Program-made: the position numbers and the translations under genes
The notes under the pieces: model-generated
What the model was told of the DNA's origin: nothing
Seen by the model: the letters and a program-made list of their open reading frames with translations, nothing else
Database searches by the model: none
NCBI RefSeq assembly: GCF_001673405.1
Contig: NZ_LZLV01000034.1
Span: 62,001 to 126,000, forward strand
Origin: Mycobacterium sp. 1245111.1
Lineage (GTDB): Bacteria > Actinomycetota > Actinomycetes > Mycobacteriales > Mycobacteriaceae
Length of the DNA: 64,000 nt
Direction: 5' to 3'
Part shown: one piece after another, positions 6,630 to 14,849 of the stretch
Numbering within the stretch: position 1 is the stretch's first letter
Layout: every line of letters begins with the position of its first letter

Positions 6630-7286
6630 TCAGTCCCGATTCGCCAGGTTGGCGCGAACCTTGCTGAGGTCCGCTACCAACTGCTGGTATGCCTTTTCGC
6701 GGTCGACGCGGGCGCGCAAGACCGACGAGGGATGGACGGTCGCCGAGAGTAACGGCGCGGGATCGACGTCGATCTCGATCGGAAGCGAGAGCAGCTCTCC
6801 GCGGTTCTCGGATACGCGAAAAGTGTTGCCCAGCAATGCCTGAGCCGCAGTAGCGCCGAGGAGCACGATTGTCGTCGGCTGCAACGCGTGGATCTCGGCT
6901 ATCAGCCACGGGCGGCAGGCAACGACCTCGCTGCGATTCGGCTTCTGATGTATTCGGCGCGTGCCGCCCTTTCGGGTGAATTTGAAATGCTTGACCACGT
7001 TGGTCTGGTACGTCAATTCAGGATCGATGTCGGCATCACCGAGCGCGCGGGCAAGCAGACGTCCGGCGGGGCCGACGAACGGCAGCCCGGCCACGTCTTC
7101 GCGGTCGCCGGGTTGTTCGCCGACGAGCATGATCGACGCGTCGGGATGCCCGTGCCCGAAAACGGTCTGCGAGGCATCCTCGTACAAAGCGCACCCACGA
7201 CAGCGACTTGCCGCTTCCGCCAAGGAGTTCAAGTCGCGATCAGCAGGTAAGAACTGGTCCGCTCCGACCGGTTTCGTCGTACTCAT
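6630..7286 (-). CDS. udgX: UdgX-type uracil-DNA glycosylase
   Basis: A 218-residue member of the uracil-DNA glycosylase superfamily. Iron-sulfur ligands are visible at C29 and C32 (C-R-G-C) and C124. The motif-A segment is GEQPGDREDVAG (56-67) and the closing motif is HPSSVLR (185-191). The defining feature is the inserted loop G-G-T-R-R-I-H at 107-113, close to the K-R-R-I-H loop of M. smegmatis UdgX, whose histidine attaches covalently to the abasic sugar after uracil removal; H113 is the equivalent here. Ordinary family 4 enzymes lack this loop. As I recall, UdgX is absent from M. tuberculosis. It converges on the STAS gene at its 3' end. Confidence 0.9.
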   Translation of the reverse strand: MSTTKPVGADQFLPADRDLNSLAEAASRCRGCALYEDASQTVFGHGHPDASIMLVGEQPGDREDVAGLPFVGPAGRLLARALGDADIDPELTYQTNVVKHFKFTRKGGTRRIHQKPNRSEVVACRPWLIAEIHALQPTTIVLLGATAAQALLGNTFRVSENRGELLSLPIEIDVDPAPLLSATVHPSSVLRARVDREKAYQQLVADLSKVRANLANRD

Positions 7287-7335
7287 CGGTGGTGTGGGCT
7301 ACCCCGCTGTTGGCACGACCCAAACGCCGGACCCC

Positions 7336-8124
7336 TCAGGTCGGCAGACCGAACAGTTGCACCACGCCGTGGTCGCGGCCGGCGGTGTAGCCGCCGTCGA
7401 CGGCGATGGCTTGGCCGCTGACAAACGATGCGTCAGGAGAGACGAGAAATGCCGCCATCGCCGCAATCTCCTCTGACCGGCCCATCCGTTGGAGGGCGTG
7501 CTCCTTGGTGATCGACGCTCGGGGCCCCTCCATCCCCGGGAGCCCGAAAACGCGCTCTGTCAACGGTGTTTCGATGAATCCGGGGCAGATGGCGTTGGCC
7601 CGGATGCCGCTGGGGCCGTAGTCAAGTGCAATGTTCTTGGTCAGCAGTACGACTCCGCCTTTAGCGGCGTTGTATACGCTGCCACCCGCGGTTCCCTCGA
7701 TGCCCTCGACGCTCGCCAACGTCACGATCGAGCCCCGTTCGCCGTCGACGCGGGGTTGGTCGATCATTCGCGCTAAGGCGGCCTTCGCGACGAGAAATGT
7801 GCCGGTCAGGTTTATCGCGATCACCCGCTCCCACTCGGCGCGATCCAGCAGGTGAACCGGCCCACCGCCGGCGACGCCCGCGGCATGGACGACGCCGTCG
7901 AGTCGCTCCGGCACCGCGGCCAGCACGGCGGCGATCGCGGCCTCATCGGTGATATCGGCTGCCACGAAGCGAAAGTCGGGGCCGAGGTCGGGCGGCGCGG
8001 CCACGTCGGCGCCGATCACGCTCCCACCTTCTGCCAGGAGCCGCTCGGCGGTGGCCAGGCCGATGCCCGAGGCGGCACCCGTCACCAGATAAGTCCGCGA
8101 GCGGGCCCGATCAGCGTTCACCAC
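7336..8124 (-). CDS. Short-chain dehydrogenase/reductase
   Basis: A 262-residue classical SDR. The cofactor motif T-G-A-A-S-G-I-G is at residues ~15-22. An acidic residue after the second strand (I-G-A-D-V) suggests NAD(H) preference. H-A-A-G-V-A-G-G corresponds to the NNAG motif, the catalytic Tyr-x-x-x-Lys is Y-N-A-A-K near residues 152-156, and the serine lies in the T-L-A-S-V-E-G-I strand. The substrate is unknown. Start GTG 8124 has an upstream GAGAGGA. It lies 32 bp downstream of the flavin-dependent acyl-CoA dehydrogenase-like gene, probably in one operon, so both may act on the same lipid or sterol-type substrate. Confidence 0.88.
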   Translation of the reverse strand: MVNADRARSRTYLVTGAASGIGLATAERLLAEGGSVIGADVAAPPDLGPDFRFVAADITDEAAIAAVLAAVPERLDGVVHAAGVAGGGPVHLLDRAEWERVIAINLTGTFLVAKAALARMIDQPRVDGERGSIVTLASVEGIEGTAGGSVYNAAKGGVVLLTKNIALDYGPSGIRANAICPGFIETPLTERVFGLPGMEGPRASITKEHALQRMGRSEEIAAMAAFLVSPDASFVSGQAIAVDGGYTAGRDHGVVQLFGLPT

Positions 8125-8156
8125 GGCTGGTCCTCTCGAATTCCGTTGCTGCGCAG

Positions 8157-9329
8157 TCAGAGTCCAAACTGATCATCGATGAGTCCGAGCCAGATTTGCG
8201 CGACGTCCATCGCCACCTTTTCGCTGATGAACGCGTGCTGAGTGCCGGTGTAGATGTCGCGGAACGCACGCTCGAGGCGGCTGCCCTCGCGGATCGCGGT
8301 GGTGCCGGCGGCCAAATGCGCCCACTCTGCGGCCTCACGCGCGGTGTCGGTGGCATACACCGCCGCCACCCGCATGTCGGCGCGCAGCTGGGGTGTCAGG
8401 TCCTGACCCGCGTCGACGGCCGCCTCGGCCGTGGCGAACGCGTCGAGCACGAGCAGGCGTGCAGCCCGCCACGCGGCGACATGATGGGCGAGCCCCTTCT
8501 GGAAAGTCTGCCGGGTCGCCAGCGTCGCCATGTCGCTCATCCGGACCTTGGTGGCTGCCAGCTCCTCCACGTCGTCCAGCATGCTCTTGGCGACGCCGAG
8601 CGCAAAAGAAGCGTGGCCCGCGGCGGTGACGGGCATCAGACCCATGCGGCTCGCCGCCGAACTCCCCCGCGCCGGCTCGCGGACGAACAGCGGAATGGTC
8701 CGCCGTTCGGGGACGAAGACGTCGGTGATGGCGTAGTCGTAGGAGCCAGTTCCCTTGAGCCCCTGGACATGCCATCCATCGGTAAAGGTGACTTCGTCGC
8801 GAGGCACGAAGGCCACCCGCATGTCCGGGATGCCTTCGCTGACCCAGCGAATCTCACCGTTGTCCATCGGGAAGAAGCCGGCGCCGATGTACGCCGAGTG
8901 TCCGGTGCCGGAGCCGAAGCTCCACGCGCCGCTCAACCGGTAGCCGCCGTCGACTGCGGCACCTTGCCCGTTCGGGAAATACTGGCCACCGATGGTGATG
9001 CGGTTGTCGTTTGCGGTGAAGACCTCGGCGAAACCGTCGTCGGGAAGATACGTCGCGGCCGCGAACGTCGACGGCAGGTTGGCAATGCCGATCCAACCGA
9101 AAGAGCCGTCCTGCCATGCCATTTCGATCCAGGTGTCGATCATCTCCTGAAACGATGGCTCGATCCCGCCCGCCTCCTTGGGGTTGAATGCGGACATCAG
9201 ATCGCTGGCCCACATCTCCTCGACGATCGTCGGCGACAATGTCCGTAGGCGTTCGGATTCGGCAGCCTCACCACGGACGAGGTCGCGCATCCCGCGCGCC
9301 CGATCGACCAGCGGCACGTCAGCCACCAC
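8157..9329 (-). CDS. Acyl-CoA dehydrogenase-fold flavin enzyme (HsaA/DszC-like)
   Basis: A 390-residue protein with the three-part acyl-CoA dehydrogenase fold. The N-terminal helical part is followed by the middle beta domain (G-G-Y-R-L-S-G-A-W-S-F-G-S-G near residues 128-141, G-L-K-G-T-G-S-Y-D-Y near 191-200). A C-terminal helical bundle ends with R-D-I-Y-T-G-T-Q-H-A-F. These motifs are closer to the flavin-dependent monooxygenase branch (HsaA, DszC) than to true acyl-CoA dehydrogenases, since no clear catalytic glutamate is visible. It probably uses reduced FMN or FAD for hydroxylation. GTG 9329 follows a GAGAGGAGCGG site. An SDR gene follows in the same direction. Confidence 0.82.
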   Translation of the reverse strand: MVADVPLVDRARGMRDLVRGEAAESERLRTLSPTIVEEMWASDLMSAFNPKEAGGIEPSFQEMIDTWIEMAWQDGSFGWIGIANLPSTFAAATYLPDDGFAEVFTANDNRITIGGQYFPNGQGAAVDGGYRLSGAWSFGSGTGHSAYIGAGFFPMDNGEIRWVSEGIPDMRVAFVPRDEVTFTDGWHVQGLKGTGSYDYAITDVFVPERRTIPLFVREPARGSSAASRMGLMPVTAAGHASFALGVAKSMLDDVEELAATKVRMSDMATLATRQTFQKGLAHHVAAWRAARLLVLDAFATAEAAVDAGQDLTPQLRADMRVAAVYATDTAREAAEWAHLAAGTTAIREGSRLERAFRDIYTGTQHAFISEKVAMDVAQIWLGLIDDQFGL

Positions 9330-9384
9330 ACCCGCTCCTCTCGGTCTGCCGCCCTACATCATCGGCGATAGAGACCGATTCGCG

Positions 9385-9756
9385 TCACTGATTGGCTTCC
9401 GGCCATACCTCGCTTGTCGGGAAGACGCCCTGATTGCGCCCCGACCAGTGTTTCACCCGCGCCTTCTCGGCGGCCCGCGCCTTGGCTTCCGCCTTCTTCC
9501 GCGCCTCGAAGGTGTCAAGCTCTTCGTCTTCCTCGTCCTCGGGGTTGTCATCGACCTCGAAGAGCACCTCGTACCACCGCTTGTGGGGCTGCACCCGCGT
9601 TTCGATATCACCCGTCGGAGTCGCTCGCTTGAGCTGGATGTTCTCCAGACCCGGATCCCGACGAGCGATGTATGCCTCGATCGCCTCGCCTAACGCGCGT
9701 CCGGTGAGATTGATGTCTGCGAGCGCCCTGCCTTCGAACATAGCCACGCCGGCCAT
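9385..9756 (-). CDS. Small charged protein of unknown function
   Basis: About 123 residues from ATG 9756; ATG 9741 is an alternative, and neither has a clear ribosome site. The first half contains L-T-G-R-A-L-G-E-A-I-E-A-Y-I-A-R-R-D-P-G and K-R-W-Y-E-V-L-F-E-V-D-D. Then comes an acidic run (N-P-E-D-E-E-D-E-E-L-D) and an Ala-Lys-Arg-rich, probably coiled, helix ending with W-S-G-R-N-Q-G-V-F-P. It is a normal mycobacterial coding frame but I do not recognise a family. It has no signal peptide or membrane segment. It follows the collagen-like gene by about 60 bp on the same strand. Confidence 0.6.
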   Translation of the reverse strand: MAGVAMFEGRALADINLTGRALGEAIEAYIARRDPGLENIQLKRATPTGDIETRVQPHKRWYEVLFEVDDNPEDEEDEELDTFEARKKAEAKARAAEKARVKHWSGRNQGVFPTSEVWPEANQ

Positions 9757-9817
9757 CTTGCAACGGAATCGCGATCGATGCATTCTTTTCGGTCCACGGC
9801 GCCGGGCCGCGGAGCCG

Positions 9818-10825
9818 TCAGTACAGCGGTATCCAGTTGCCGAAGAACCAGAATCCCCATCCGCCGAAAAGCGGATTGAAGACCGGTATGGCATTGAAGC
9901 CGCCGTAGTTGAACGGACCGAAATCGCGCTGTGCATAACCTATGTCGCGCGGCGGCCCATCCCATCGCTGGTTCCAGCCCCCAGGGGGTGGCGGTCCGTT
10001 CCAGCCACCCGGAGGCGGCGGGCCGTCCCAGTTGGGTGGCGGCGCTCCGGGAGGGGGTCCACCGTTCCAACCGAATCCGTGTGGGGGTGGTGGTGGCGGC
10101 GCACCATGGTCCGGCGCGCTGAAGCCGTGCGGTGCGTCGCGAGGACCACCCCACTGCGGGCCACCCCGGTCGTAGTAACCGTGCTGCACGTACGGAGGTG
10201 GCGGCGGACCACCGGGCCCACCAGGTCCGTGCCACCCGGGTCCGCCGGGACCACCCGGCTCACCCGGACCACCAGGACCACCAGGACCACCGGGGCCAGC
10301 AGGTCCACCAGGCTCACCCGGGCCACCGGGTCCGTGCGGACCCGCTCCCGGACCTCCGGGCTGACCAGGTCCGCCCGGCCCGTGACCTCCACCGGGACCA
10401 CCCGGGCCACCGGGCTCACCGGGACCACCCGGGCCACCGGGACCGCCCGGGCCACCAGGTCCACCCGGCCCATGCGCTCCCCCGGGGCCACCAGGTCCGC
10501 CAGGGCCACCAGGTCCACCGGGCCCAGGACCACCCCCGCCACCAGGTCCACCCGGGCCATGTGCGCCGGGTCCACCGGGACCGCCACCCGGCCCACCAGG
10601 TCCACCAGGACCGCCGGGACCGTGCCCACCGCCGGGCCCACCCGGACCACCGGGACCGGGGCCGGGCCCGCCAGGACCGGGCGGATCGTCAGCGATCGGC
10701 CCACAATGAATGCACGCCGGGTCTGTCTTGAACGGTGTGGCGCTGGCTAGTCCCGTGCCGAGCGTCATTCCTGACATGCCCAGGGTTGCCGCGAACGCTG
10801 CGCTTGCCACGCGCTTCACATACAT
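9818..10825 (-). CDS. Secreted collagen-like Gly-Pro-rich protein
   Basis: A 335-residue protein with a signal peptide (basic start, hydrophobic stretch, A-S-A cleavage near residue 29). A mature N-terminus with C-I-H-C follows. Residues ~48-215 are almost entirely Gly-Pro triplets (GPGGPGGPG, broken by H, E, A and Q). A proline-rich linker with N-G-P-P-P-P-G-G-W repeats comes next, and the protein ends in an aromatic tail (G-G-W-G-F-W-F-F-G-N-W-I-P-L-Y). The periodic Gly at every third residue resembles bacterial collagen-like proteins that form triple helices. Function is unknown; surface or envelope location is likely. The DNA is highly repetitive, so copy number of triplets probably varies between strains. 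A long frame on the opposite strand is a shadow. Confidence 0.78.
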   Translation of the reverse strand: MYVKRVASAAFAATLGMSGMTLGTGLASATPFKTDPACIHCGPIADDPPGPGGPGPGPGGPGGPGGGHGPGGPGGPGGPGGGPGGPGAHGPGGPGGGGGPGPGGPGGPGGPGGPGGAHGPGGPGGPGGPGGPGGPGEPGGPGGPGGGHGPGGPGQPGGPGAGPHGPGGPGEPGGPAGPGGPGGPGGPGEPGGPGGPGWHGPGGPGGPPPPPYVQHGYYDRGGPQWGGPRDAPHGFSAPDHGAPPPPPPHGFGWNGGPPPGAPPPNWDGPPPPGGWNGPPPPGGWNQRWDGPPRDIGYAQRDFGPFNYGGFNAIPVFNPLFGGWGFWFFGNWIPLY

Positions 10826-10841
10826 ACCTGTCAGTTCCTCT

Positions 10842-11300
10842 CTAGGGACAAGTCACGTCCATCTCGAACGACTTGCTGACCGGCTGTTGGGGATTGGCCG
10901 CGTCGGCGCCCGTCGCGGTGCCTTTGATGGTGTAGGAATTACCACTCTTAGTCGCTTGAGCGTTGCCCTGATTCGGCGCTCCGGCCGAGTAACCCAGCGT
11001 GACGCCGGTGAGGTTGCCCAGCCCGACCGCCTGGACGACCGGCGGGTCAGCGTTTGTCACCACCGCACCTATACCGGTCGTCGGATCACCGAAACCGATG
11101 CTGGTGTTGCCGTTGACTTGGGTGCAACTGATCGCCCCGGTCACGTTCTGGGCTTGGCCGTCGATGGTGACCTTGTTGCCAACCGGGGCTGGTGCGCCAC
11201 TACTGCTCGAGCCCGTGCTGGATTTGTTACTGGAACATCCGGCCAAACCCGCAACCACGGTTGCCGCCGCCGCGATGCTTACCAATATTTCGTGCTTCAC
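10842..11300 (-). CDS. LpqH/19-kDa antigen family lipoprotein
   Basis: About 152 residues from GTG 11300, chosen because the resulting V-K-H-E-I-L start plus hydrophobic stretch mirrors known LpqH starts. The lipobox L-A-G-C puts the lipidated cysteine at residue 22, followed by a Ser/Asn/Thr-rich linker. The body has the LpqH-type fold: K-V-T-I-D-G-Q, G-A-I-S-C-T-Q-V-N-G-N-T-S-I-G-F-G-D and a C-terminal F-E-M-D-V-T-C-P, giving a conserved cysteine pair. These are exported surface lipoproteins recognised by TLR2 in pathogens. It is 16 bp upstream of the collagen-like gene, so both may be co-expressed envelope proteins. Confidence 0.88.
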   Translation of the reverse strand: MKHEILVSIAAAATVVAGLAGCSSNKSSTGSSSSGAPAPVGNKVTIDGQAQNVTGAISCTQVNGNTSIGFGDPTTGIGAVVTNADPPVVQAVGLGNLTGVTLGYSAGAPNQGNAQATKSGNSYTIKGTATGADAANPQQPVSKSFEMDVTCP

Positions 11301-11403
11301 CACTGGCCTGCCTATGCCTTTCGCTACGGATCGGTCACTGCGGTCGAACCGCACCTACGCGCAGCGAGGCTGAAAGAGTGCGGGCTCTGCCGACCCAGCA
11401 GTG

Positions 11404-11751
11404 CTACCCCCCAGCGGGATGTCTAAACACGTCCGCCGACGGCGCGGCCTCCACGGGCGCCAGCGCGCTAAAACCACTGATGTCAAGCAGACGGACCAGG
11501 AAAGGATGGGCGATTACGCGAATGCGCTCGGCGTGGGGAAACAGGACGGTGACGCCGGCACTGTCGAGGTACGCCACGGCGCTGAGGTCGACGACTAATG
11601 TGCCGCTGCCGCTGCGCTCGGCCTCGGCGACAGCCGTCTTGAGGGCGTCGTTGAAGGGTTCGACATTGCTCAAGTCGATTTCACCGGTGGCCGTCAACAC
11701 GAGTTGTCCGTCGCTGGATCGCGCGGTATCGAGAGTCAGCGTCGCGGCCAT
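11404..11751 (-). CDS. STAS-domain anti-sigma factor antagonist
   Basis: A 115-residue protein that is essentially one STAS domain: L-V-L-T-A-T-G-E-I-D-L-S-N-V near the start and G-T-L-V-V-D-L-S-A-V-A-Y-L-D-S-A-G-V-T-V-L in the middle. The D-S-A-G serine is the usual phosphorylation site of SpoIIAA/RsbV-type antagonists. Its ATG overlaps the stop of the large GAF/phosphatase/kinase gene by one base (TAATG), which implies translational coupling and a direct partner relationship. The last ~20 residues are not conserved in type. No sigma factor gene is adjacent, so the target sigma factor is unknown. Confidence 0.9.
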   Translation of the reverse strand: MAATLTLDTARSSDGQLVLTATGEIDLSNVEPFNDALKTAVAEAERSGSGTLVVDLSAVAYLDSAGVTVLFPHAERIRVIAHPFLVRLLDISGFSALAPVEAAPSADVFRHPAGG

Positions 11752-14258
11752 TAGACGATCCTCGCAGTCAAATGCACAGTGGTTCCGCCGGTTTCGGGAT
11801 TGATCACGACTTCTTGCATCAACGCCCGCATGAGCTTCATCCCACGACCGCGGTGAGGTTCGTCAGCGGGACGAGGCCGCCTCCATGAGCCGGAATCGGC
11901 GATCGTCAGCTTCACCTCTGTGGCGCTGGCGATCGCCCGCAAACTGATCACTCCGGACGGGACCTCACGGTGCCCGTGCTCGATGGAGTTCGCGACGGCT
12001 TCTCCTGCCGCGACAAGCACAGCGTGAACCTGATCAGCGCCCACCCCAGCGCGACTCAGCCAGTCGCGCAACGTAACTCGGATGTCCGCAAGAACTTTGG
12101 CGTCGGGAGGAAAGTCGATCTCCAAGGGGACGGGGTAACGGTGCAGCAGCAGCGCCACGTCGTCTTGATAGCCGTCGCTCGGCGCAAGCCCCGCCATGAT
12201 CTGGTTCGCCAGATGATCGAGGTCGCCTTCGCGGTTCTGTCGCATTTGCGCACATACCCGCGCAATGCCGTCGTCCAACGAGTGGCGACGGCGCTCGATC
12301 AAACCATCGGTGTACAGCAGTAAGACGCTGCGGGGCGGCAGAGACAGTTTGGCTTCAGGCCGTGCTCGGTCGGGGCGCACCCCGATGGGGATGGTGCGGC
12401 CGTCCTCGAGCACCTGGGTAGTGCCGTCGGCATGCAGCAATATGGGCGGAGGATGTCCGGCACTGGAATACACCAACTCCCCGGTCGCGGGGTTGAGCAC
12501 CGCGCATATGGCCGTGGTGCACCGAGCACCTGATAGTCGCGCGGCGAACCGATCCAGACCGGCGAGAGCGATACGGGGACTTGGACGTTCGAGCAGCAGG
12601 GCACGGCAGGCGCTTCGCAGCTGGCCCATGACGGTAGCGGCAGCTAGGCCGTGCCCGACACAATCACCGACGATCAGCCCGATGCGACCGTCATCGAGGT
12701 CGACGACGTCGTACCAGTCGCCGCCCACTTGGAGTGGTCGGCTGGCAGCCTGATAGCGCACCGCGAATCCCTGCGGCAGGTGAGCTGGGCCAAGGATGGC
12801 GTGCTGCAGCGCGAGCGCGGTTTCGCGCTGTTGGTCGACCTGATGGACCCGTTGCAGGCCCTGACCCAGTCGGCCGGCCTGCATGGTGAGCACGGTCTGA
12901 TCCTCGAGGGTGAACGCTCGCCGTTCGACGAGGTCAATCCACACGACTAGAACACCCTCTGGATGCTGCACGGCGATGCCCGCCGTTCCGGGCTCTAGCA
13001 CATAAGGTCTGAGCAGGTCGCCGTCGCGCAGCGAAAGCAGGATCTGTTGAGTGTGAGCGGGTAGCTCGGCCCAGCGCGTAGGTTCGCCAACTGACACCAA
13101 ATCGACGCTGTCCTCGGTATTTTCGCCGGGATGCCGGCGGGCGGGGAACGTGGCCGCGATGACCCGTCGGGCCCGCCATAGCCGGCGCAGTTCCTCTGCT
13201 GCGCCCTGGAGCGCATCGTCGAGCGTATCTGCTTGGGCGAGTTGGCGATTCAGGGCGTGCTCGCGGCCCGCCGCCAGTGCTAACGCAATTGCGGCATGTC
13301 TGGCGAAGTCGCTGACAAGCTCCAAATATCCGGTGTCAAACGCTGGTTGCTGCGGATTCCGCGCCACCGCGATGACTCCGAGCGCCGTCTCGTCCGCAAC
13401 CAGCGGTATGACGATCGCCGGCCGGTCACCTACGTCGGTAAAACCTTCGATCGGGTATTGGAAGGAATCGGTGATCAGCGGAATGCCGCTTCGCGCCACA
13501 CCGCCCGTGGTCGAGCGGTCCACCGGAACCTGTTGACCAATGACCTCGGAGGCATATCGACCTGCCGTCGCCGCAACGACAAGCGTGTCGATCTCCGCGG
13601 CGGACAGGCCCGCCTCGCTGGGAACCAGGAGGATCGCCTGCTCGGCCTCGGCCAATTCCAGCGCGCGGTTGACGATCAGCTGCAACGGTCCGGTCTGTGG
13701 ATCACCAGACAGCAGAGCGGTCGTGATCTCGCGACTCGCGGTCGTCCACTTCGCGGTTTCGCGTTCGCGCGCGAAGAGTCGTGCGTTGTCGATCGCGACG
13801 GCTGCCGCCGAGGCCAGCGCACGCGCGGCGCGTTCTTGCGAGTCGGAAAACACATATCCCGGCCGATCGTCGGCCAGGTAGAGGTTGCCGAAATCGGCCC
13901 CCCGCACCGTGATCGGCACCGCGAGCAGTGCCTGGACCCGCAGGGGGCCCGCTGCCATCTCGAACGCCTGCGGATGAGCTCTGAAGTCGTCGATTCGCAA
14001 TCCCTCGCCGACCGATAGCTTGCCGAACTGCCGACCGAGGTCGGCGTCTATGCCCGCGCAGATGAATGACGCGAATCCGCCGTCTCCACCGCGGATGCCG
14101 AGCGCGCCGGATCGCGCTCCGGTCAGCTCCATCGCTGCCTTGACGATTCGTTGCAACGTGCCGTGCAGGTCAAGGTCGGAACCGATCTCGACGATGGCCT
14201 GCACCAGCTGTTCTATCTGGTCACGAGCAACTCGTAGCTCGTCGACCCGATCATCCAT
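11751..14258 (-). CDS. GAF-GAF-SpoIIE phosphatase-HATPase regulator
   Basis: An 835-residue partner-switching protein. ATG 14258 was chosen over 14270 because GGAGAG lies at the right distance before it. Order of parts: N-terminal coiled segment and GAF 1 (~20-165), GAF 2 (~175-330), linker, PP2C/SpoIIE-type phosphatase (~475-675, with G-G-D-W-Y-D-V-V-D and V-G-D-C-V-G-H-G-L-A-A), and C-terminal RsbW-type HATPase (~700-835, with G-E-A-V-A-N-S-I-E-H-G and G-R-G-M-K-L-M). It thus joins sensor, antagonist-phosphatase and anti-sigma kinase in one chain, as in Rv1364c-like proteins. Its partner is the STAS protein it overlaps. Two palindromes lie upstream. Confidence 0.9.
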   Translation of the reverse strand: MDDRVDELRVARDQIEQLVQAIVEIGSDLDLHGTLQRIVKAAMELTGARSGALGIRGGDGGFASFICAGIDADLGRQFGKLSVGEGLRIDDFRAHPQAFEMAAGPLRVQALLAVPITVRGADFGNLYLADDRPGYVFSDSQERAARALASAAAVAIDNARLFARERETAKWTTASREITTALLSGDPQTGPLQLIVNRALELAEAEQAILLVPSEAGLSAAEIDTLVVAATAGRYASEVIGQQVPVDRSTTGGVARSGIPLITDSFQYPIEGFTDVGDRPAIVIPLVADETALGVIAVARNPQQPAFDTGYLELVSDFARHAAIALALAAGREHALNRQLAQADTLDDALQGAAEELRRLWRARRVIAATFPARRHPGENTEDSVDLVSVGEPTRWAELPAHTQQILLSLRDGDLLRPYVLEPGTAGIAVQHPEGVLVVWIDLVERRAFTLEDQTVLTMQAGRLGQGLQRVHQVDQQRETALALQHAILGPAHLPQGFAVRYQAASRPLQVGGDWYDVVDLDDGRIGLIVGDCVGHGLAAATVMGQLRSACRALLLERPSPRIALAGLDRFAARLSGARCTTAICAVLNPATGELVYSSAGHPPPILLHADGTTQVLEDGRTIPIGVRPDRARPEAKLSLPPRSVLLLYTDGLIERRRHSLDDGIARVCAQMRQNREGDLDHLANQIMAGLAPSDGYQDDVALLLHRYPVPLEIDFPPDAKVLADIRVTLRDWLSRAGVGADQVHAVLVAAGEAVANSIEHGHREVPSGVISLRAIASATEVKLTIADSGSWRRPRPADEPHRGRGMKLMRALMQEVVINPETGGTTVHLTARIV

Positions 14259-14271
14259 GCGACTCTCCATT

Positions 14272-14290
14272 GGTCACCATCGCGGTGACC
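14272..14290. promoter_or_regulatory. Perfect inverted repeat before the GAF/phosphatase gene
   Basis: GGTCACC-ATCGC-GGTGACC is a perfect 7-5-7 inverted repeat that ends 14 bp before the chosen start codon at 14258. It could be an operator or a leader hairpin controlling the partner-switching module. Confidence 0.45.
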
Positions 14291-14374
14291 GCCTCGGCAA
14301 CTGCAAATCGCCGTGGCTGCTGACGGCGCATTCCATACGCATCCCCGAATCGGCGGCTTCGGAAACCAGGTGAT

Positions 14375-14395
14375 GTCGTCACAGACGGTGACGAC
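14375..14395 (-). terminator. Hairpin downstream of tRNA-Val(CAC)
   Basis: GTCGTCAC-AGACG-GTGACGAC forms a perfect 8-5-8 stem, starting 21 bp past the encoded CCA of the minus-strand tRNA-Val. No T-run follows, as is common in mycobacteria, so it may be a tRNA terminator. It could equally be an operator for the downstream GAF/phosphatase gene. Confidence 0.4.
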
Positions 14396-14419
14396 GAAGT
14401 CGCGAAGGGGCGTATGTGG

Positions 14420-14491
14420 TGGTCCCGGCTGGGTTCGAACCAGCGACCTCCCGCGTGTGAGGCGGGCGCTCTTCCACTGAGCTACGAGACC
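14420..14491 (-). tRNA. tRNA-Val (anticodon CAC)
   Basis: A 72-nt cloverleaf on the minus strand. Acceptor GGTCTCG pairs with CGGGACC (one G-T wobble). The D-loop contains AGCTCAGTGG, the anticodon stem-loop is CCCGC-CTCACAC-GCGGG, and the T-arm is GCTGG-TTCGAAC-CCAGC. Discriminator A is followed by an encoded CCA at 14417-14419. The anticodon reads GUG codons. It is divergent from the three tRNAs starting at 14662. Confidence 0.97.
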
Positions 14492-14594
14492 GAAATGCCG
14501 AGGCGAAGGACGTCGAAGGTTAACACGAGACGGCATCACGGCAGAACGCGCTGCCTGCGCTCAATTCGCGGCGCGCCCATTGTTACTGAGAAAT

Positions 14595-14624
14595 TTGTGC
14601 GGTCGCGCTTAGGTGGACTATCGT
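14595..14624 (+). promoter_or_regulatory. Candidate promoter of the Gly-Cys-Val tRNA operon
   Basis: TTGTGC (14595-14600), an 18-bp spacer and TATCGT (14619-14624) form a reasonable SigA-type promoter. Transcription would begin about 30 bp before tRNA-Gly. Confidence 0.45.
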
Positions 14625-14661
14625 CGTGCTTCGCACCGGACGACGATCTCGTCCGTGGCGC

Positions 14662-14734
14662 GCGGATGTAGCGCAGTTGGTAGCGCATCACCTTGCCAAG
14701 GTGAGGGTCGCGGGTTCGAATCCCGTCATCCGCT
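14662..14734 (+). tRNA. tRNA-Gly (anticodon GCC)
   Basis: A 73-nt cloverleaf. Acceptor GCGGATG pairs with CATCCGC, the anticodon loop TTGCCAA gives GCC, and the T-arm contains GGTTCGAATCC. The discriminator is T and CCA is not encoded (the sequence continues CGAAGG). It is first of three plus-strand tRNAs. Confidence 0.97.
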
Positions 14735-14761
14735 CGAAGGTGCAAATGGCATCAATCCAGC

Positions 14762-14832
14762 GGTGGAGTGGCCGAGTGGTGAGGCAACGGCCTGCAAAGC
14801 CGTGCACACGGGTTCGATTCCCGTCTCCACCT
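14762..14832 (+). tRNA. tRNA-Cys (anticodon GCA)
   Basis: A 71-nt cloverleaf. Acceptor GGTGGAG pairs with CTCCACC, the anticodon loop CTGCAAA gives GCA, and the T-arm contains GGTTCGATTCC. Discriminator T is followed by an encoded CCA (14833-14835). It lies 27 bp after tRNA-Gly. Confidence 0.97.
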
Positions 14833-14849
14833 CCAGGTTTGTTTCCCCC

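Noticed and set aside
9434..10750. 438-codon open frame on the plus strand opposite the collagen-like gene
   Set aside because: It is a shadow of the Gly-Pro repeat; its translation is an Arg/Thr-rich low-complexity string without signal or domain.
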